The position numbers were made by a program, and so were the translations under genes. A stretch of 35,662 nucleotides of DNA from the NCBI GenBank assembly GCA_947631535.1, contig CANRLU010000013.1, positions 1-35,662 of the forward strand, read 5' to 3'. Within the stretch, counting starts at the first letter, position 1. Every line of letters begins with the position of its first letter. Source of the DNA: an uncultured Clostridia bacterium (GTDB lineage: Bacteria > Bacillota > Clostridia > Oscillospirales > Ruminococcaceae). The notes below the pieces were generated by a model, which saw only the letters and a program-made list of their open reading frames with translations, ran no database searches and was not told the DNA's origin. Shown piece by piece: positions 1 through 8,701 of this stretch.

Positions 1-108
1 AGCATTAGCTTCAATTTCCCTGTTCCGCTGAACGGTCAGGAAGTGACCGAACTTCCCTTGGAAAATGAGACAACTATCGAGACGATAATTCAGCTTTTAA
101 AGATATAG
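1..108 (+). CDS. C-terminal tail of an unidentified protein (partial)
   Basis: The first reading frame is open from the window edge and ends at TAG (106-108), giving 35 residues. The tail is acidic to neutral and ends in an isoleucine/leucine-rich stretch (TIIQLLKI). I do not recognise the family, and too little is present to assign a function. That the frame is coding is supported by its end lying 23 bases before a strong bidirectional hairpin terminator, and by the convergent gene beyond that. It could be a short spurious frame, but the terminator needs a gene on this side to make sense as a + strand stop. Confidence 0.55.
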   Translation, partial: SISFNFPVPLNGQEVTELPLENETTIETIIQLLKI

Positions 109-131
109 TTCCGTTCAAGGCTCAAAAACTT

Positions 132-169
132 AAGCCGATGACCTATGGCGCTGCCAAGTTCATCGGCTT
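132..169. terminator. Bidirectional Rho-independent terminator between convergent genes
   Basis: A 10-bp perfect stem (132-141 with 160-169) encloses an 18-base loop that contains a further small ggc/gcc pairing. On the + strand it runs into a T-rich stretch. On the - strand it is followed by a run of five T (complement of 124-128). It lies between the + strand tail ending at 108 and the - strand S1 gene ending at 185, so it can serve both. Confidence 0.75.
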
Positions 170-184
170 TTACTATGCTTTTAT

Positions 185-1099
185 TCAGAACACCGATTCT
201 ATCGTCTTTTCGCATACTGCCGGCGAGTATCTCCAGCGCTTTATCACTCCGCCTGTGATGAAATATTCGCAGTTTCTGTCTGGCGAGGTGTCGTATGTAT
301 CCACGATTATCAGCTTTATCTTCATCTTTTCGGGATTTATCGATTTTATGTATACGCTCGCCGTCTGACCGGCAAATACTTCGGTGCGTGGCTCGGCGAG
401 CCCTGCAAGATTCGGCGCGAGCTCTATAAATATACCGTAGGGCTCTATGCTTCTCACTATTCCTTTCACGGTCTCCCCGGCGCAGAATCTCTGGGCATTT
501 TCCTCCCAAGTCCCTAAAAGCTCTTTATGTGAAAGATAGAATTTCTCGCCGTCCCAGCCTTTAAGGACGGCTTTTATTCTGTCTCCGACCGTGAATCTGT
601 CCGAGGGGTGGCTTATTCTCGATACCGATACCGCGTCTATAGGTATCATCGAGCTTATCCCGCAGCCTATGTCCACAAAGCACCCGAACTGCTCGATGTG
701 CGTCACAGCGGCGTCTATAACGCTGCCGTTTTCAAGCGTGAGCAGATAGTTTTCCATACACTGCCTCTGCGCTTCTGCGCGTGAGAGCACAGCAGTCGCT
801 TCGCCGTTGTCTTCGGCGATGTCCTTTACAACGAACGAGACGGGCTTTCCCACGCGCGAGATTATGGCGATATCTTTAGTCTTTCCCTCGGCGATGCCCA
901 GTGCACATTCTTCTCTCGGTATAACGGCTCTGCACGCCGGCAGACTGAGCATAAGGTCGTGCGACGATGTACAGCTTTCGGCCCTCGCTTCAAGTATAAT
1001 GCCTCTGCTTTTGGCTTCGTAAAGCCCCGATATGCTCGATATGTATCCCATATTCTCATCGTTATTTATAATCCCGCCCTCGGGTACATAGCTTCTCAT
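185..1099 (-). CDS. S1 RNA-binding domain protein (ribosomal protein S1-like)
   Basis: The product is 304 aa. Two clear S1/OB-fold repeats are visible at about residues 125-195 (with VTHIEQFGCFVDIG) and 208-270 (with VRSIEPYGIFIELAP). An N-terminal stretch, about 33-118, resembles a third, degenerate S1 repeat. S1 repeats bind single-stranded RNA. Short S1-repeat proteins of this type in Firmicutes are usually annotated as ribosomal protein S1 homologues, but their exact job is unclear. I start at the ATG at 1097-1099 because aaggaaag sits just upstream; an upstream in-frame ATG would add 22 residues with no ribosome site. The C-terminal 30 residues after the last S1 repeat are unassigned. 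It is the only convincing - strand gene in the window, diverging from the DUF951/prfA group. Confidence 0.8.
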   Translation of the reverse strand: MRSYVPEGGIINNDENMGYISSISGLYEAKSRGIILEARAESCTSSHDLMLSLPACRAVIPREECALGIAEGKTKDIAIISRVGKPVSFVVKDIAEDNGEATAVLSRAEAQRQCMENYLLTLENGSVIDAAVTHIEQFGCFVDIGCGISSMIPIDAVSVSRISHPSDRFTVGDRIKAVLKGWDGEKFYLSHKELLGTWEENAQRFCAGETVKGIVRSIEPYGIFIELAPNLAGLAEPRTEVFAGQTASVYIKSINPEKMKIKLIIVDTYDTSPDRNCEYFITGGVIKRWRYSPAVCEKTIESVF

Positions 1100-1189
1100 T
1101 TGATATCTTTCCTTTCGTTTCGGGAATTTGTATATACTATGTTTTGAAAAAAGGCGATATTCCACGGCACAAAAAACTTCGCAAAACAG

Positions 1190-1218
1190 TTGCTTTTCAA
1201 TAAAATCGGTGATATAAT
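1190..1218 (+). promoter_or_regulatory. Sigma-A-type promoter for the DUF951-prfA group
   Basis: TTGCTT (1190-1195) and a perfect TATAAT (1213-1218) are separated by 17 bases. It lies in the divergent gap between the - strand S1 gene and the DUF951 gene. The -10 box overlaps an ATG at 1217, which therefore cannot be the translation start of the downstream gene. Confidence 0.7.
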
Positions 1219-1255
1219 GTATCGGATAACTACAGATGATATACGGCGGTGCGAT

Positions 1256-1456
1256 ATGGATATCCGAAAAGGCGACGTTTTAACAATGAAAAAAAAGCAC
1301 CCCTGCGGGGCCGACAGGATGCTCGTTCTGCGCTCGGGAATGGATTTCAAGCTTCGCTGCTGCGGCTGCGGCAGAGAGTTTATGATACCGCGCTCAAAGG
1401 CCGAAAAAAATGTCCGCGCGGTGGATATCTCCGGGCGGGAACAGTCTGAAAATTAA
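1256..1456 (+). CDS. DUF951 family small protein
   Basis: The product is 66 aa and matches the DUF951 pattern: it starts MDIRKGDVLTMKK, then KHPCG, then a cysteine cluster (LRCCGCGREF) followed by MIPRSK. The cysteines suggest a small metal or nucleic-acid binding fold, but I know of no established function. In Firmicutes this family is often found near chromosome-segregation or translation genes. I use the ATG at 1256 because it gives the family's normal N-terminus and lies about 38 bases after the -10 box. In-frame upstream ATGs fall inside the promoter. The ribosome site is weak (cggcggt). It ends 18 bases before prfA, so the two are probably co-transcribed. Confidence 0.8.
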   Translation: MDIRKGDVLTMKKKHPCGADRMLVLRSGMDFKLRCCGCGREFMIPRSKAEKNVRAVDISGREQSEN

Positions 1457-1474
1457 ACCGATAGGATGTTATGA

Positions 1475-2548
1475 ATGTTTGAAAAGCTTAAGGCACTTTC
1501 CGAAAAATACAGCGAGATAAACGAGCGGCTTATGCAGCCCGAAACTGTGAACGATCCGGCGCTCTACCGCGACCTTATGAAGGAATACTCTTCGCTCACT
1601 CCGCTCATTGAAAAGTACCGCGAATACGAGGCTGTGGTCGAGTCGCTCAAAGAGGCCGAAGAGCTCAGGCGCGATGAGACCGACCGCGAATTTTTAAAGG
1701 TCATCGACGAGCAGTATGACACCGCAAAGGCCGATATTTCGCGGCTCTCGGAGGAGCTCAAAATAATGCTTCTCCCAAAGGACCCCAACGACGACCGCAG
1801 CGTTATTATGGAGATAAGAGCGGGCGCCGGCGGCGAAGAGGCCGCGCTTTTTGCTCACTCGCTTATGAGAATGTACACTATGTACGCCGATTCAAAGCAC
1901 TGGAAGGTCGAGATACTCAACCTCAACGAAACCGAGCTCGGAGGCGTAAAGGAAGCGGAGTTTTCCGTCGAGGGCAGCGGAGCATATTCGAGGCTCAAAT
2001 ACGAGAGCGGAGTGCACAGGGTGCAAAGAGTTCCCGAAACCGAGTCTCAGGGCAGAATTCAGACCTCTACCGCTACTGTTGCCGTTCTGCCGGAAGCTGA
2101 GAACGCTGAACTCCAGATCGACGACAAAGAGCTTAAGATAGACGTTTTCCGTTCGTCGGGCGCGGGCGGTCAGCATATAAACAAAACCGAATCCGCAGTC
2201 AGGATAACACACCTTCCCACAGGGCTTGTAGTGGAGTGCCAGGACGAGCGCAGTCAGCAGAAAAACCGCGAGCGCGCTATGAAAGTCCTCTGCTCCCGCC
2301 TTTTGGAGATGAAGCAAGCCGAGCTTGACAAGGCATATGCCAGCGAGCGCCGCTCGCAGATAGGCACCGGCGACCGCTCCGAGCGGATACGCACCTACAA
2401 CTTCCCCGAGAGCAGGGTATCCGACCACAGAATAGGTCTTACTCTCTATAAGCTCGACTACATTTTGAACGGCGGGCTCGACGAGGTCATCGACGCTCTT
2501 GCCACCGCCGACCAGGCCGCAAAGCTTGCAAAAGAGGCGGAGTCATGA
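1475..2548 (+). CDS. prfA: Peptide chain release factor 1
   Basis: RF1 recognises UAA and UAG stop codons in the ribosomal A site and triggers release of the finished chain. The 357-aa product has the normal family length. The stop-codon recognition tripeptide is P-E-T at residues 187-189, inside [10 protein letters not shown]; the PxT form distinguishes RF1 from RF2. The catalytic GGQ is at residues 231-233 ([14 protein letters not shown]). The ATG at 1475 follows aggatg; an overlapping ATG at 1471 is out of frame. The gene overlaps the following TsaC/Sua5-type gene by 4 bases (ATGA), implying translational coupling. The GGQ methyltransferase gene prmC, frequently next to prfA, is not present here. 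Confidence 0.97.
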   Translation: MFEKLKALSEKYSEINERLMQPETVNDPALYRDLMKEYSSLTPLIEKYREYEAVVESLKEAEELRRDETDREFLKVIDEQYDTAKADISRLSEELKIMLLPKDPNDDRSVIMEIRAGAGGEEAALFAHSLMRMYTMYADSKHWKVEILNLNETELGGVKEAEFSVEGSGAYSRLKYESGVHRVQRVPETESQGRIQTSTATVAVLPEAENAELQIDDKELKIDVFRSSGAGGQHINKTESAVRITHLPTGLVVECQDERSQQKNRERAMKVLCSRLLEMKQAELDKAYASERRSQIGTGDRSERIRTYNFPESRVSDHRIGLTLYKLDYILNGGLDEVIDALATADQAAKLAKEAES

Positions 2549-3561
2549 CGACGGAGATTCTCGACTGCTCCGAGGAGTCGCTTATAAAGGCGAGCGAGTT
2601 CATAATGCGTGGAGAGGTCGTGGGGATGCCTACCGAAACGGTCTACGGCCTCGCGGCCAACGCCTTCGACGCCGAAGCCGTTGAAAAGATATTTGCCGCC
2701 AAGGGCCGCCCGTCAGACAACCCGCTTATAGTCCACGTCTCCGACTTTGATATGATAAAAGAGGCCGTTTCGGATGTGCCCGAGCTTGCATATAAGCTTG
2801 CCGAGCGCTTCTGGCCCGGGCCGCTCACGATGATAATGCCTAAGTCCGAAAGTGTGCCGTATGTCACGAGCGGCGGGCTCGACACCGTGGGGATACGCTT
2901 TCCGTCCCACCCTGCGGCTCATCGGCTCATAGAGCTCTGCGGGGTGCCCCTTGCCGCGCCCTCGGCAAATCTTTCCGGAAGTCCCAGTCCCACTACTTCC
3001 AAGCGGGTCCTTGACGATATGAACGGCCGTATCCCCGCGATAATCGACGGCGGAGAGTCGCTCGTAGGCGTGGAATCTACGGTCATTTCTTTCGAGAACG
3101 GCGGCGTCAGGATATTAAGGCCGGGCGGGATCACCCGCGAAATGCTCCTTGAAGTCTGCCCTGCCGAGGTCGATAGGGGAGTTCTCTCCGAGGTCGGAAG
3201 CGGAGCAGTCGTCCGCTCGCCGGGAATGAAATACCGCCATTACGCGCCCAAAGCTTCGGTGAAGCTCATAAAAGGCAGCGTAGAAAAATACCGCGAATAC
3301 GTTTTGCACAACGCTTCCGAGGGCGATTTCTGCCTCCTGTTCGACGACTGCGAGGCCGTCCCGGGAGTGCCGCACCTTTGTTACGGTTCGAGCGCGGAAA
3401 TTCAGGCGCACGTCTTGTTTGAAAGGCTGCGCCAGCTCGACGAGAAAAACGCGAAGACTGTTTTTGCACGCTGTCCCGACCCTGACGGCGTAGGTCTCGC
3501 CGTTTACAACAGAATACTCCGCGCGGCGGGTTTCTGCGTGATAGATTTGGAGGAAAAATGA
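2545..3561 (+). CDS. tsaC: L-threonylcarbamoyladenylate synthase (Sua5/YwlC type)
   Basis: This enzyme makes threonylcarbamoyl-AMP from threonine, bicarbonate and ATP, the first step of t6A37 tRNA modification. The 338-aa product has the two-domain Sua5 layout. The YrdC-like catalytic domain is at about 10-200 with [15 protein letters not shown] (K53, R55) and the S-x-N pair at S140/N142 (APSANLSG). A C-terminal Sua5 domain covers about 225-335. The linker contains [13 protein letters not shown], typical of the long form rather than the short TsaC. It overlaps prfA by 4 bases and coaE by 4 bases, so it is the middle gene of a coupled trio. The partner TsaD family is represented at 24760 only by a divergent paralogue; a canonical TsaD is not in this window. 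Confidence 0.94.
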   Translation: MTTEILDCSEESLIKASEFIMRGEVVGMPTETVYGLAANAFDAEAVEKIFAAKGRPSDNPLIVHVSDFDMIKEAVSDVPELAYKLAERFWPGPLTMIMPKSESVPYVTSGGLDTVGIRFPSHPAAHRLIELCGVPLAAPSANLSGSPSPTTSKRVLDDMNGRIPAIIDGGESLVGVESTVISFENGGVRILRPGGITREMLLEVCPAEVDRGVLSEVGSGAVVRSPGMKYRHYAPKASVKLIKGSVEKYREYVLHNASEGDFCLLFDDCEAVPGVPHLCYGSSAEIQAHVLFERLRQLDEKNAKTVFARCPDPDGVGLAVYNRILRAAGFCVIDLEEK

Positions 3562-4172
3562 AAACTCTTGACGGAATAGCCGTTATCGGGCTCACCGGTC
3601 AGAGCGGTGCGGGCAAATCCACCGCTTCAAAAATATTTTCCGACTGCGGCATACCTGTCATCGACTGCGACGTTGTTGCAAGGAAGATCTCAAATCTGCC
3701 GGAATTTCTTGAAAAGATATCCCTCGCGTTTCCGGGCTGCGTTGACGATAGCGGCCTACTTAGGAGAAAGCTCGGAAATCTCGTTTTCAACGACCGCGCC
3801 AAGCTCCGCGAATACGGAAGCATCATATTTCCCTACATAACCGCCGCGATAATGAAAGAAATAACCTCGTTAAAAGACAGCGGAGAAAAGCTCGTTATAC
3901 TCGACGCGCCGACGCTTTTCGAGAGCGGTATGGACTCGGTCTGCTCCGAGGTGATAAGCGTTGTCGCACCGTTTGACGTTAAGCTCCGCCGTATCCTCGA
4001 GCGCGACAATATCCCCGTTGATTTTGCGCAGTCGCGGCTTTCGAGCCAGTTTTCCGAGAAGTATTTTTACGACCGTTCCGATACCGTCATAGTAAACGAC
4101 GGCCCGTTTGAAGCGTTCGCCGAAAAGGTGAAGCAGTCTGCCGCCGGCCTAAAGGAGCGTTACCATGCATAG
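3558..4172 (+). CDS. coaE: Dephospho-CoA kinase
   Basis: CoaE phosphorylates the ribose 3'-hydroxyl of dephospho-CoA with ATP, the last step of coenzyme A synthesis. The 204-aa product has the normal length. The N-terminal P-loop is GLTGQSGAGKST (residues 11-22), followed by CoaE-typical DCDVVARK, DAPTLFESGMD and the lid region with RRILERDNIP. The start ATG overlaps the previous stop as ATGA. The next reading frame, a lytic transglycosylase, begins 8 bases before this gene ends. The coaE-transglycosylase pair recurs in clostridial genomes, which supports both calls. Confidence 0.95.
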   Translation: MKTLDGIAVIGLTGQSGAGKSTASKIFSDCGIPVIDCDVVARKISNLPEFLEKISLAFPGCVDDSGLLRRKLGNLVFNDRAKLREYGSIIFPYITAAIMKEITSLKDSGEKLVILDAPTLFESGMDSVCSEVISVVAPFDVKLRRILERDNIPVDFAQSRLSSQFSEKYFYDRSDTVIVNDGPFEAFAEKVKQSAAGLKERYHA

Positions 4173-4719
4173 GCGGCACAGGGCGGCGGTGTTCCTTATT
4201 GTTTTTGCGGCGGCACTTGCTTTCCTGCTTTTCGGAGTCCTCCCGAGGATTGTAAAGTCGCAGATATACCGCCGCGAATACTAAGAAGAGGTAGAAAGGT
4301 TCAGTGCCGAGTTTCGTGTCGATCCCGCGCTCGTATACTCCGTTATAAAGGTCGAGTCTAATTTTGACCCTGCGGCTAAGTCCGAGGCGGGCGCCATAGG
4401 CCTTATGCAGATGATAGAGGAGTCGTTTGACTGGGTGGCGTGGCGGCTTGAAAGGGAAGACCTTCGCTTCGAGGATATGTATACCCCAGAATACAGCATA
4501 ATGTTCGGGAGCTATCTGCTCGGCTTTCTTTGGGAGCGATACCGCAGCGTAGAGCTCGCAGCGGCGGCATATCATTCCGGAATGGGCGCCGTGGACGGCT
4601 GGCTCGAAAGCGGCATTGTAGATCCCGAAAACGTCAATATAGAGGACATACCCGGCTCGAATACCCGCCACTACGTGAGAAAGATACTTCGTGCATACAA
4701 AAACTATTCAAATAGATAA
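4165..4719 (+). pseudogene. Lytic transglycosylase (Slt/SLT domain), interrupted by in-frame TAA
   Basis: Read through, the frame encodes 184 residues: an N-terminal membrane anchor or signal (about 7-25), a short YRREY linker, then a complete SLT domain. The domain includes the catalytic glutamate E64 in KVESNFDP, followed by GAIGLMQM, AAAAYHSGMG and a C-terminal HYVRKIL. Such enzymes cleave the MurNAc-GlcNAc bond with 1,6-anhydro product formation. Codon 40 (4282-4284) is TAA, between the anchor and the domain. No ATG, GTG or TTG lies in frame between the stop and E64, so re-initiation (first at ATG 4405) would lose the active site. The rest of the frame is undamaged and its codon use matches the neighbours. 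This fits a recent nonsense mutation or a base error; programmed readthrough is less likely. Confidence 0.8.
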
Positions 4720-4741
4720 TTTCAGGAAAGGACCGATCAAA

Positions 4742-6145
4742 ATGTCAAATGAAGAAAAATCCGTAGGAAAGCAGCTTGAGGAAAAGCTCCTTATCAAGCG
4801 CAGCAACGGCCTTTTAAAGGTCGAAGCCTCCGAAACTGAGCTTGCCGACGCTTTCTGCGAGGGCTATATGAAGTTCCTCGACGACGCCAAGACCGAGCGC
4901 GAAGCGGTTACCGCTTCCATCGCCCTTGCCGAGGCCAACGGCTTTATGCCCTACGACCCCAACAGGAAGTATTCAGCCGGCGAAAAGGTCTACCGCAACA
5001 TTCGCGGAAAGAGCCTTATACTCTGCGTCTTCGGGCGCAATTCACTTGAAAACGGCGTGAGGCTCCTTGCAGCGCACATCGACTCGCCCCGCCTCGACCT
5101 CAAGCAGCACCCCGTATACGAGAGCTCCGATCTCGCGCTCTTAAAGACTCACTACTACGGCGGCATACGCAAATATCAGTGGGTGACTATCCCTCTTGCG
5201 CTCCACGGTGTTATCTTTAAGGCCGACGGTTCCTGCGTTACCGTGAATATCGGCGAAGACGAGAACGACCCCGTGTTTACCGTCACCGACCTTCTGCCGC
5301 ACCTCGCACAGGAGCAGTCGAAGCGCACCCTTGCAGACGGCATAAAGGGCGAAGAACTCAACGTTCTCATAGGCAGCCGTCCTTTCAGAGACGACGATGT
5401 CTCCGAAAAGATAAAGCTGAACGTTATGAAGATACTCAACGAGAAATACGGCATTATAGAGGAAGATTTTGTTTCCGCCGAGCTTGAAGTCGTTCCCGCG
5501 TTTAAAGCCAAGAACGTCGGCATCGACTGCGGACTCATCGGCGCTTACGGCCAGGACGACCGCGTGTGCGCCTATCCCGCTCTTGAAGCCATCTTAGACT
5601 GCGACAATCCCGAATACACCGCCATTACCGTCCTTACCGACAAGGAGGAGATAGGCAGCGTCGGCCCGACCGGCCTTAACAGCGACTATCTCAGGCACTT
5701 CATCGAGTCTATCGCCGACGGCGAGGGCGTTGCCGCATACGATGTCATACGCAATTCAAAGTGCCTCTCGGCCGACGTCACCGCGGCGTTTGACCCCACC
5801 TTCAGCGACGTACTTGACCCCCGCAACGCGAGCTATTGCAATTACGGCCTCGCTATGTGCAAGTTCACCGGCTCTCGCGGAAAGAGCGGCTGCAACGACG
5901 CGAGCGCGGAATTCGTGGCGCAGGTGAGAAAGGTATTTGACGAGAACAACGTCATCTGGCAGACCACCGAGCTCGGCAGAGTCGATCTCGGCGGCGGCGG
6001 AACCGTCGCGGCCTACATCGGCAATATGGATATAGAGGTCGTTGACGTGGGCGTGCCGGTGCTCTGTATGCACTCTCCGTTTGAGCTCACCTCGAAGCTC
6101 GACGTTTATATGGCGTATAAGGGCTTCTCGGCGTTCATCAGATAA
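4742..6145 (+). CDS. M18 family zinc aminopeptidase
   Basis: The 467-aa product belongs to the M18 (aspartyl aminopeptidase/LAP4/ApeA-ApeB) family of cytosolic dodecameric metallo-aminopeptidases, which remove N-terminal residues from peptides. Metal-site landmarks are visible: AHIDSPR (H112), GQDDRVCAYPALEA (about 270-283), DKEEIGSVGPTGLNS (about 300-314) and a C-terminal MHSPFELTSKLD. Substrate preference cannot be read from the sequence. I use the ATG at 4742, eight bases after a strong aggaaagga; an upstream in-frame ATG lies inside the transglycosylase gene. It stands alone, followed at once by a good terminator. Confidence 0.93.
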   Translation: MSNEEKSVGKQLEEKLLIKRSNGLLKVEASETELADAFCEGYMKFLDDAKTEREAVTASIALAEANGFMPYDPNRKYSAGEKVYRNIRGKSLILCVFGRNSLENGVRLLAAHIDSPRLDLKQHPVYESSDLALLKTHYYGGIRKYQWVTIPLALHGVIFKADGSCVTVNIGEDENDPVFTVTDLLPHLAQEQSKRTLADGIKGEELNVLIGSRPFRDDDVSEKIKLNVMKILNEKYGIIEEDFVSAELEVVPAFKAKNVGIDCGLIGAYGQDDRVCAYPALEAILDCDNPEYTAITVLTDKEEIGSVGPTGLNSDYLRHFIESIADGEGVAAYDVIRNSKCLSADVTAAFDPTFSDVLDPRNASYCNYGLAMCKFTGSRGKSGCNDASAEFVAQVRKVFDENNVIWQTTELGRVDLGGGGTVAAYIGNMDIEVVDVGVPVLCMHSPFELTSKLDVYMAYKGFSAFIR

Positions 6146-6158
6146 AAACAAAGTTTTT

Positions 6159-6197
6159 AAATCCCGCTGTGTGATATGCACGGCGGGATTTTTCTTT
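6159..6197 (+). terminator. Rho-independent terminator after the M18 aminopeptidase
   Basis: A perfect 9-bp stem (6159-6167 with 6183-6191) is followed by a T-rich tract (6189-6200, interrupted by one C). It starts 14 bases after the stop codon at 6145 and isolates the aminopeptidase from the sporulation genes. Confidence 0.88.
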
Positions 6198-6252
6198 TTT
6201 GCCTCCTCAAACCGACAGATTCCACAGGCTGCGGAGGATAAAATAATTTTCG

Positions 6253-7056
6253 GTGATGGCGGTGGATATATACGTTGACGTTCTCGTGGTGCTGAATACA
6301 TATATGGCCTGGATACTTCTTGGCCTCACGGCGGCGGTGTCCCATACGTATTCAAAGCCGAAGTTTCGGGCGGCGGCGTCCTTTCTTGGAGGGCTGAGCT
6401 CCCTTATGATACTCATTCCGCATGGTGGCAAGCTTTTAAGCTTTACAGTGCTTATCTTCAAAGCGCTGTCCTGCTTCGCGATAACCGCGGTGTCATTCTG
6501 GAGGCAGTCGCTCAAAAAAACGGCGGCGCTTTCGCTGCTTTACCTCGGGCTGAATATGCTTTTATATTCGGCGCTCGAACTTTTGCAGCGGCTCTTAAAG
6601 CTCGGAAAAACTGTGGTTTACAGCGGCTTTGTGTATATCGACATTTCTCCGATGACGCTTATATTATCTACCGCGGTGATCTATATCATCGTGTGCTGTG
6701 TATCCAAGTTGTTTTCGCGAAGGCTCGGCGGCTCCAATTCCTACCGCGTAGACTTCAAAGTCGGATGTAAAGCCTTTTCGCTTGACGGAGTTGCCGACAC
6801 CGGAAACACCGCCCGCGACCTCTTTTCGGGGCTGCCGGTGATAATCTGCACCGGTGTGGAGATAAAAAGCGACGGTTTTATACGTGCCGTCCCGTATAAA
6901 ACCATATCCGGCGAGGGGATACTCTACGCCGTAAACGCAAAGGACATAAAAGTGACCGACGAAAACGGCGTTTCAAAGGAGGTCTCCGCGCTCGTGGCGG
7001 GCGTCTCCGGAGGAGAACGGCGAGCGGTCTTCGATCCGAAAATACTTACAGGCTGA
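6253..7056 (+). CDS. spoIIGA: Sigma-E processing peptidase SpoIIGA
   Basis: SpoIIGA is a membrane aspartic protease that removes the pro-sequence from pro-sigma-E in the mother cell. The product (267 aa) has about five hydrophobic segments in residues 5-150 and a cytoplasmic C-terminal protease domain. The catalytic motif DTGNT is at residues 182-186, almost the same position as in the Bacillus protein. The start is uncertain. GTG at 6253 and ATG at 6256 are both possible, and the nearest ribosome site (ggagg, 6233-6237) is 15 or 18 bases away; an in-frame stop at 6244 prevents a longer product. The identity is fixed by the adjacent sigE, 16 bases downstream. Confidence 0.93.
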   Translation: MMAVDIYVDVLVVLNTYMAWILLGLTAAVSHTYSKPKFRAAASFLGGLSSLMILIPHGGKLLSFTVLIFKALSCFAITAVSFWRQSLKKTAALSLLYLGLNMLLYSALELLQRLLKLGKTVVYSGFVYIDISPMTLILSTAVIYIIVCCVSKLFSRRLGGSNSYRVDFKVGCKAFSLDGVADTGNTARDLFSGLPVIICTGVEIKSDGFIRAVPYKTISGEGILYAVNAKDIKVTDENGVSKEVSALVAGVSGGERRAVFDPKILTG

Positions 7057-7072
7057 AAGAAAGGGTAAAATT

Positions 7073-7783
7073 ATGTTCAATGAGCTTTTCAACACGCTTA
7101 AGGCCGTCATAAGGCGCTTGCTTGGCGGCCGCGACACCGTAGACTACGTAAACGGCCCCGATACGCTCCCGCCGCCGCTCGGCCCCGAGGAGGAAAAACG
7201 GGTGTTCGCCATGCTTTCCACCGAGCCGAAAAAGGCGCGGGAAATACTTATAACTCACAATCTGCGGCTGGTGGTATACATATCGAAAAAGTTCGAGTCA
7301 ACAGGCATAGGTGTTGAGGATCTCGTTTCTATAGGAACGATAGGGCTCATAAAGGCCGTGAACACCTTTGACCCCTGCAAAAACATAAAGCTTGCGACTT
7401 ATGCCTCGCGTTGCATCGAAAACGAGATACTCATGTACATCAGAAAGACCAGCCAGCAGCGCAACGAGATCTCCATCGACGAGCCTTTAAACGTCGATTG
7501 GGACGGCAACGAGCTCCTGCTTTCCGACGTTATCGGCACCGACGCCGACGAGGTAGGCAGCCGCCTTGAAAGCGAGGCGGAGAAGCGTCTGCTTATTGAA
7601 GCTGTGGAAAATCTTGACGGCAGAGAGCGGTTTATAATGCAGATGCGCTTCGGACTCCTCGGCGGCAAGGAGATGACCCAAAAGGAAGTTGCCGACATAA
7701 TCGGGATATCGCAGTCGTACATATCGCGCCTCGAAAAGAGGATACTCAAAGAGCTAAAAAAAGAGCTGGAGGCTATATGCTGA
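7073..7783 (+). CDS. sigE: RNA polymerase sporulation sigma factor sigma-E (pro-form)
   Basis: Sigma-E directs early mother-cell transcription during sporulation. The 236-aa product carries a basic, amphipathic pro-sequence (about 1-24), then [12 protein letters not shown]. By alignment with Bacillus pro-sigma-E, cleavage would fall around D24/Y25. Region 2 contains [27 protein letters not shown] and [17 protein letters not shown]. Region 4 ends with the helix-turn-helix [21 protein letters not shown]. It follows its processing protease spoIIGA, the standard arrangement, and sigG follows after about 90 bases. The ATG at 7073 is preceded by gaaagaaagggt. Confidence 0.96.
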   Translation: MFNELFNTLKAVIRRLLGGRDTVDYVNGPDTLPPPLGPEEEKRVFAMLSTEPKKAREILITHNLRLVVYISKKFESTGIGVEDLVSIGTIGLIKAVNTFDPCKNIKLATYASRCIENEILMYIRKTSQQRNEISIDEPLNVDWDGNELLLSDVIGTDADEVGSRLESEAEKRLLIEAVENLDGRERFIMQMRFGLLGGKEMTQKEVADIIGISQSYISRLEKRILKELKKELEAIC

Positions 7784-7810
7784 CAGGCAAATAATACCTC
7801 TGCTTTTACT

Positions 7811-7840
7811 GAATACAGGCAGGCTGCGCAGGCAATAATT
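7811..7840 (+). promoter_or_regulatory. Candidate forespore (sigma-F/sigma-G type) promoter of sigG
   Basis: GAATA (7811-7815), a 15-base spacer, then GGCAATAATT (7831-7840) fits the published sigma-F-type pattern (GYWTA, 15 bases, GGNRANANT) with one mismatch in the -35. It ends 33 bases before the sigG start, in the only gap between sigE and sigG. In Bacillus, sigG is transcribed by sigma-F and then by sigma-G itself, so location and function agree. Confidence 0.6.
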
Positions 7841-7873
7841 ATCTCATAACTTCTGTTTGGGAGATCATTGCCG

Positions 7874-8644
7874 ATGCAGTATAATAAAGTAGAGATAAGC
7901 GGGGTAAACACCTCGAAGCTGAAGCTGCTGACGGAAGACGAGAAGACGGAACTGCTTAAAAAAGCTCGTTCTGGCGACAAAAAGGCCCGCGAGGAACTTA
8001 TAGAGGGCAATTTGAGGCTTGTTTTAAGCGTGATACAGAAATTTATGAACCGCGGCGCCCAGCCCGACGACCTCTTTCAGGTGGGAGTGGTTGGGCTCAT
8101 AAAAGCAATAGACAACTTTGATCTGTCGCTCGACGTGAGGTTCTCGACATATGCCGTGCCTATGATAAGCGGAGAGTTGAGGCGGTATCTTCGCGACAAT
8201 AATTCCATAAGGGTGAGCCGCTCCACCCGTGACCTTGCCTACAGGGCTATGCAGGCCAAAGAATCGCTCTCGCGCGGAAAAGACCGCGAGCCGACGGCCG
8301 CAGAGATAGCCGCCGCACTCGGCGTGCCGAAGTCGGAAGTGGTTTTTGCGCTTGAATCCATCAGTGAGCCGATATCTATCTACGAGCCGGTGTATTCAAA
8401 TTCCGGCGACGTCCTTTATATGCTCGACCAGCTCGGCGACAGTTCGAGCGACGAGAGCTGGATCGACGAGATAATGCTCCGCGAAGCAATACTTATGCTT
8501 TCGGAACGCGAAAAGAATATCCTCTATCTGAGGTTTTACCAAGGGAAAACGCAGGTAGAGGTCGCGCAGGAGATAGGCATATCGCAGGCGCAGGTCTCGC
8601 GGCTCGAAAAAAGCGCACTGTCAAGAATAAAATCGAAAGTATGA
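7874..8644 (+). CDS. sigG: RNA polymerase sporulation sigma factor sigma-G
   Basis: Sigma-G drives late forespore transcription. The 256-aa product begins with the sigma-G hallmark NKVEISGVNTSKL. It then has region 2 (GNLRLVLSVIQKF, DDLFQVGVVGLIKAIDNFD, RFSTYAVPMISGELRRYLRD), region 3 (about 118-180) and a region 4 helix-turn-helix ending GISQAQVSRLEKSAL. I chose ATG 7874 because it reproduces the usual N-terminus (MxxNKVE) ten bases after ggga; a TTG two codons earlier is possible. Sigma-F is a close relative, but the N-terminal motif and the position after sigE favour sigma-G. A terminator follows directly. Confidence 0.95.
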   Translation: MQYNKVEISGVNTSKLKLLTEDEKTELLKKARSGDKKAREELIEGNLRLVLSVIQKFMNRGAQPDDLFQVGVVGLIKAIDNFDLSLDVRFSTYAVPMISGELRRYLRDNNSIRVSRSTRDLAYRAMQAKESLSRGKDREPTAAEIAAALGVPKSEVVFALESISEPISIYEPVYSNSGDVLYMLDQLGDSSSDESWIDEIMLREAILMLSEREKNILYLRFYQGKTQVEVAQEIGISQAQVSRLEKSALSRIKSKV

Positions 8645-8650
8645 TCCATA

Positions 8651-8679
8651 GCCGCAGGCCGCCAACCTGCGGCATTTTG
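8651..8679 (+). terminator. Terminator after sigG
   Basis: A perfect 8-bp GC-rich stem (8651-8658 with 8666-8673) with a 7-base loop is followed by ATTTTG. It starts 6 bases after the sigG stop codon. Confidence 0.75.
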
Positions 8680-8701
8680 CTAATGCGTGTCAATCTGAAC
8701 C

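Noticed and set aside
1217-1456. Longer form of the DUF951 protein starting at 1217 or 1190
   Set aside because: These starts lie within the -35/-10 region of a well-formed promoter and add residues absent from the family.
6211-6244. Possible Spo0A box and sigma-A promoter with long spacing before spoIIGA
   Set aside because: Only a partial match to the Spo0A box (TGTCGGT on the - strand), and the -10 would place the start so close to the GTG that the ggagg site would not be transcribed.
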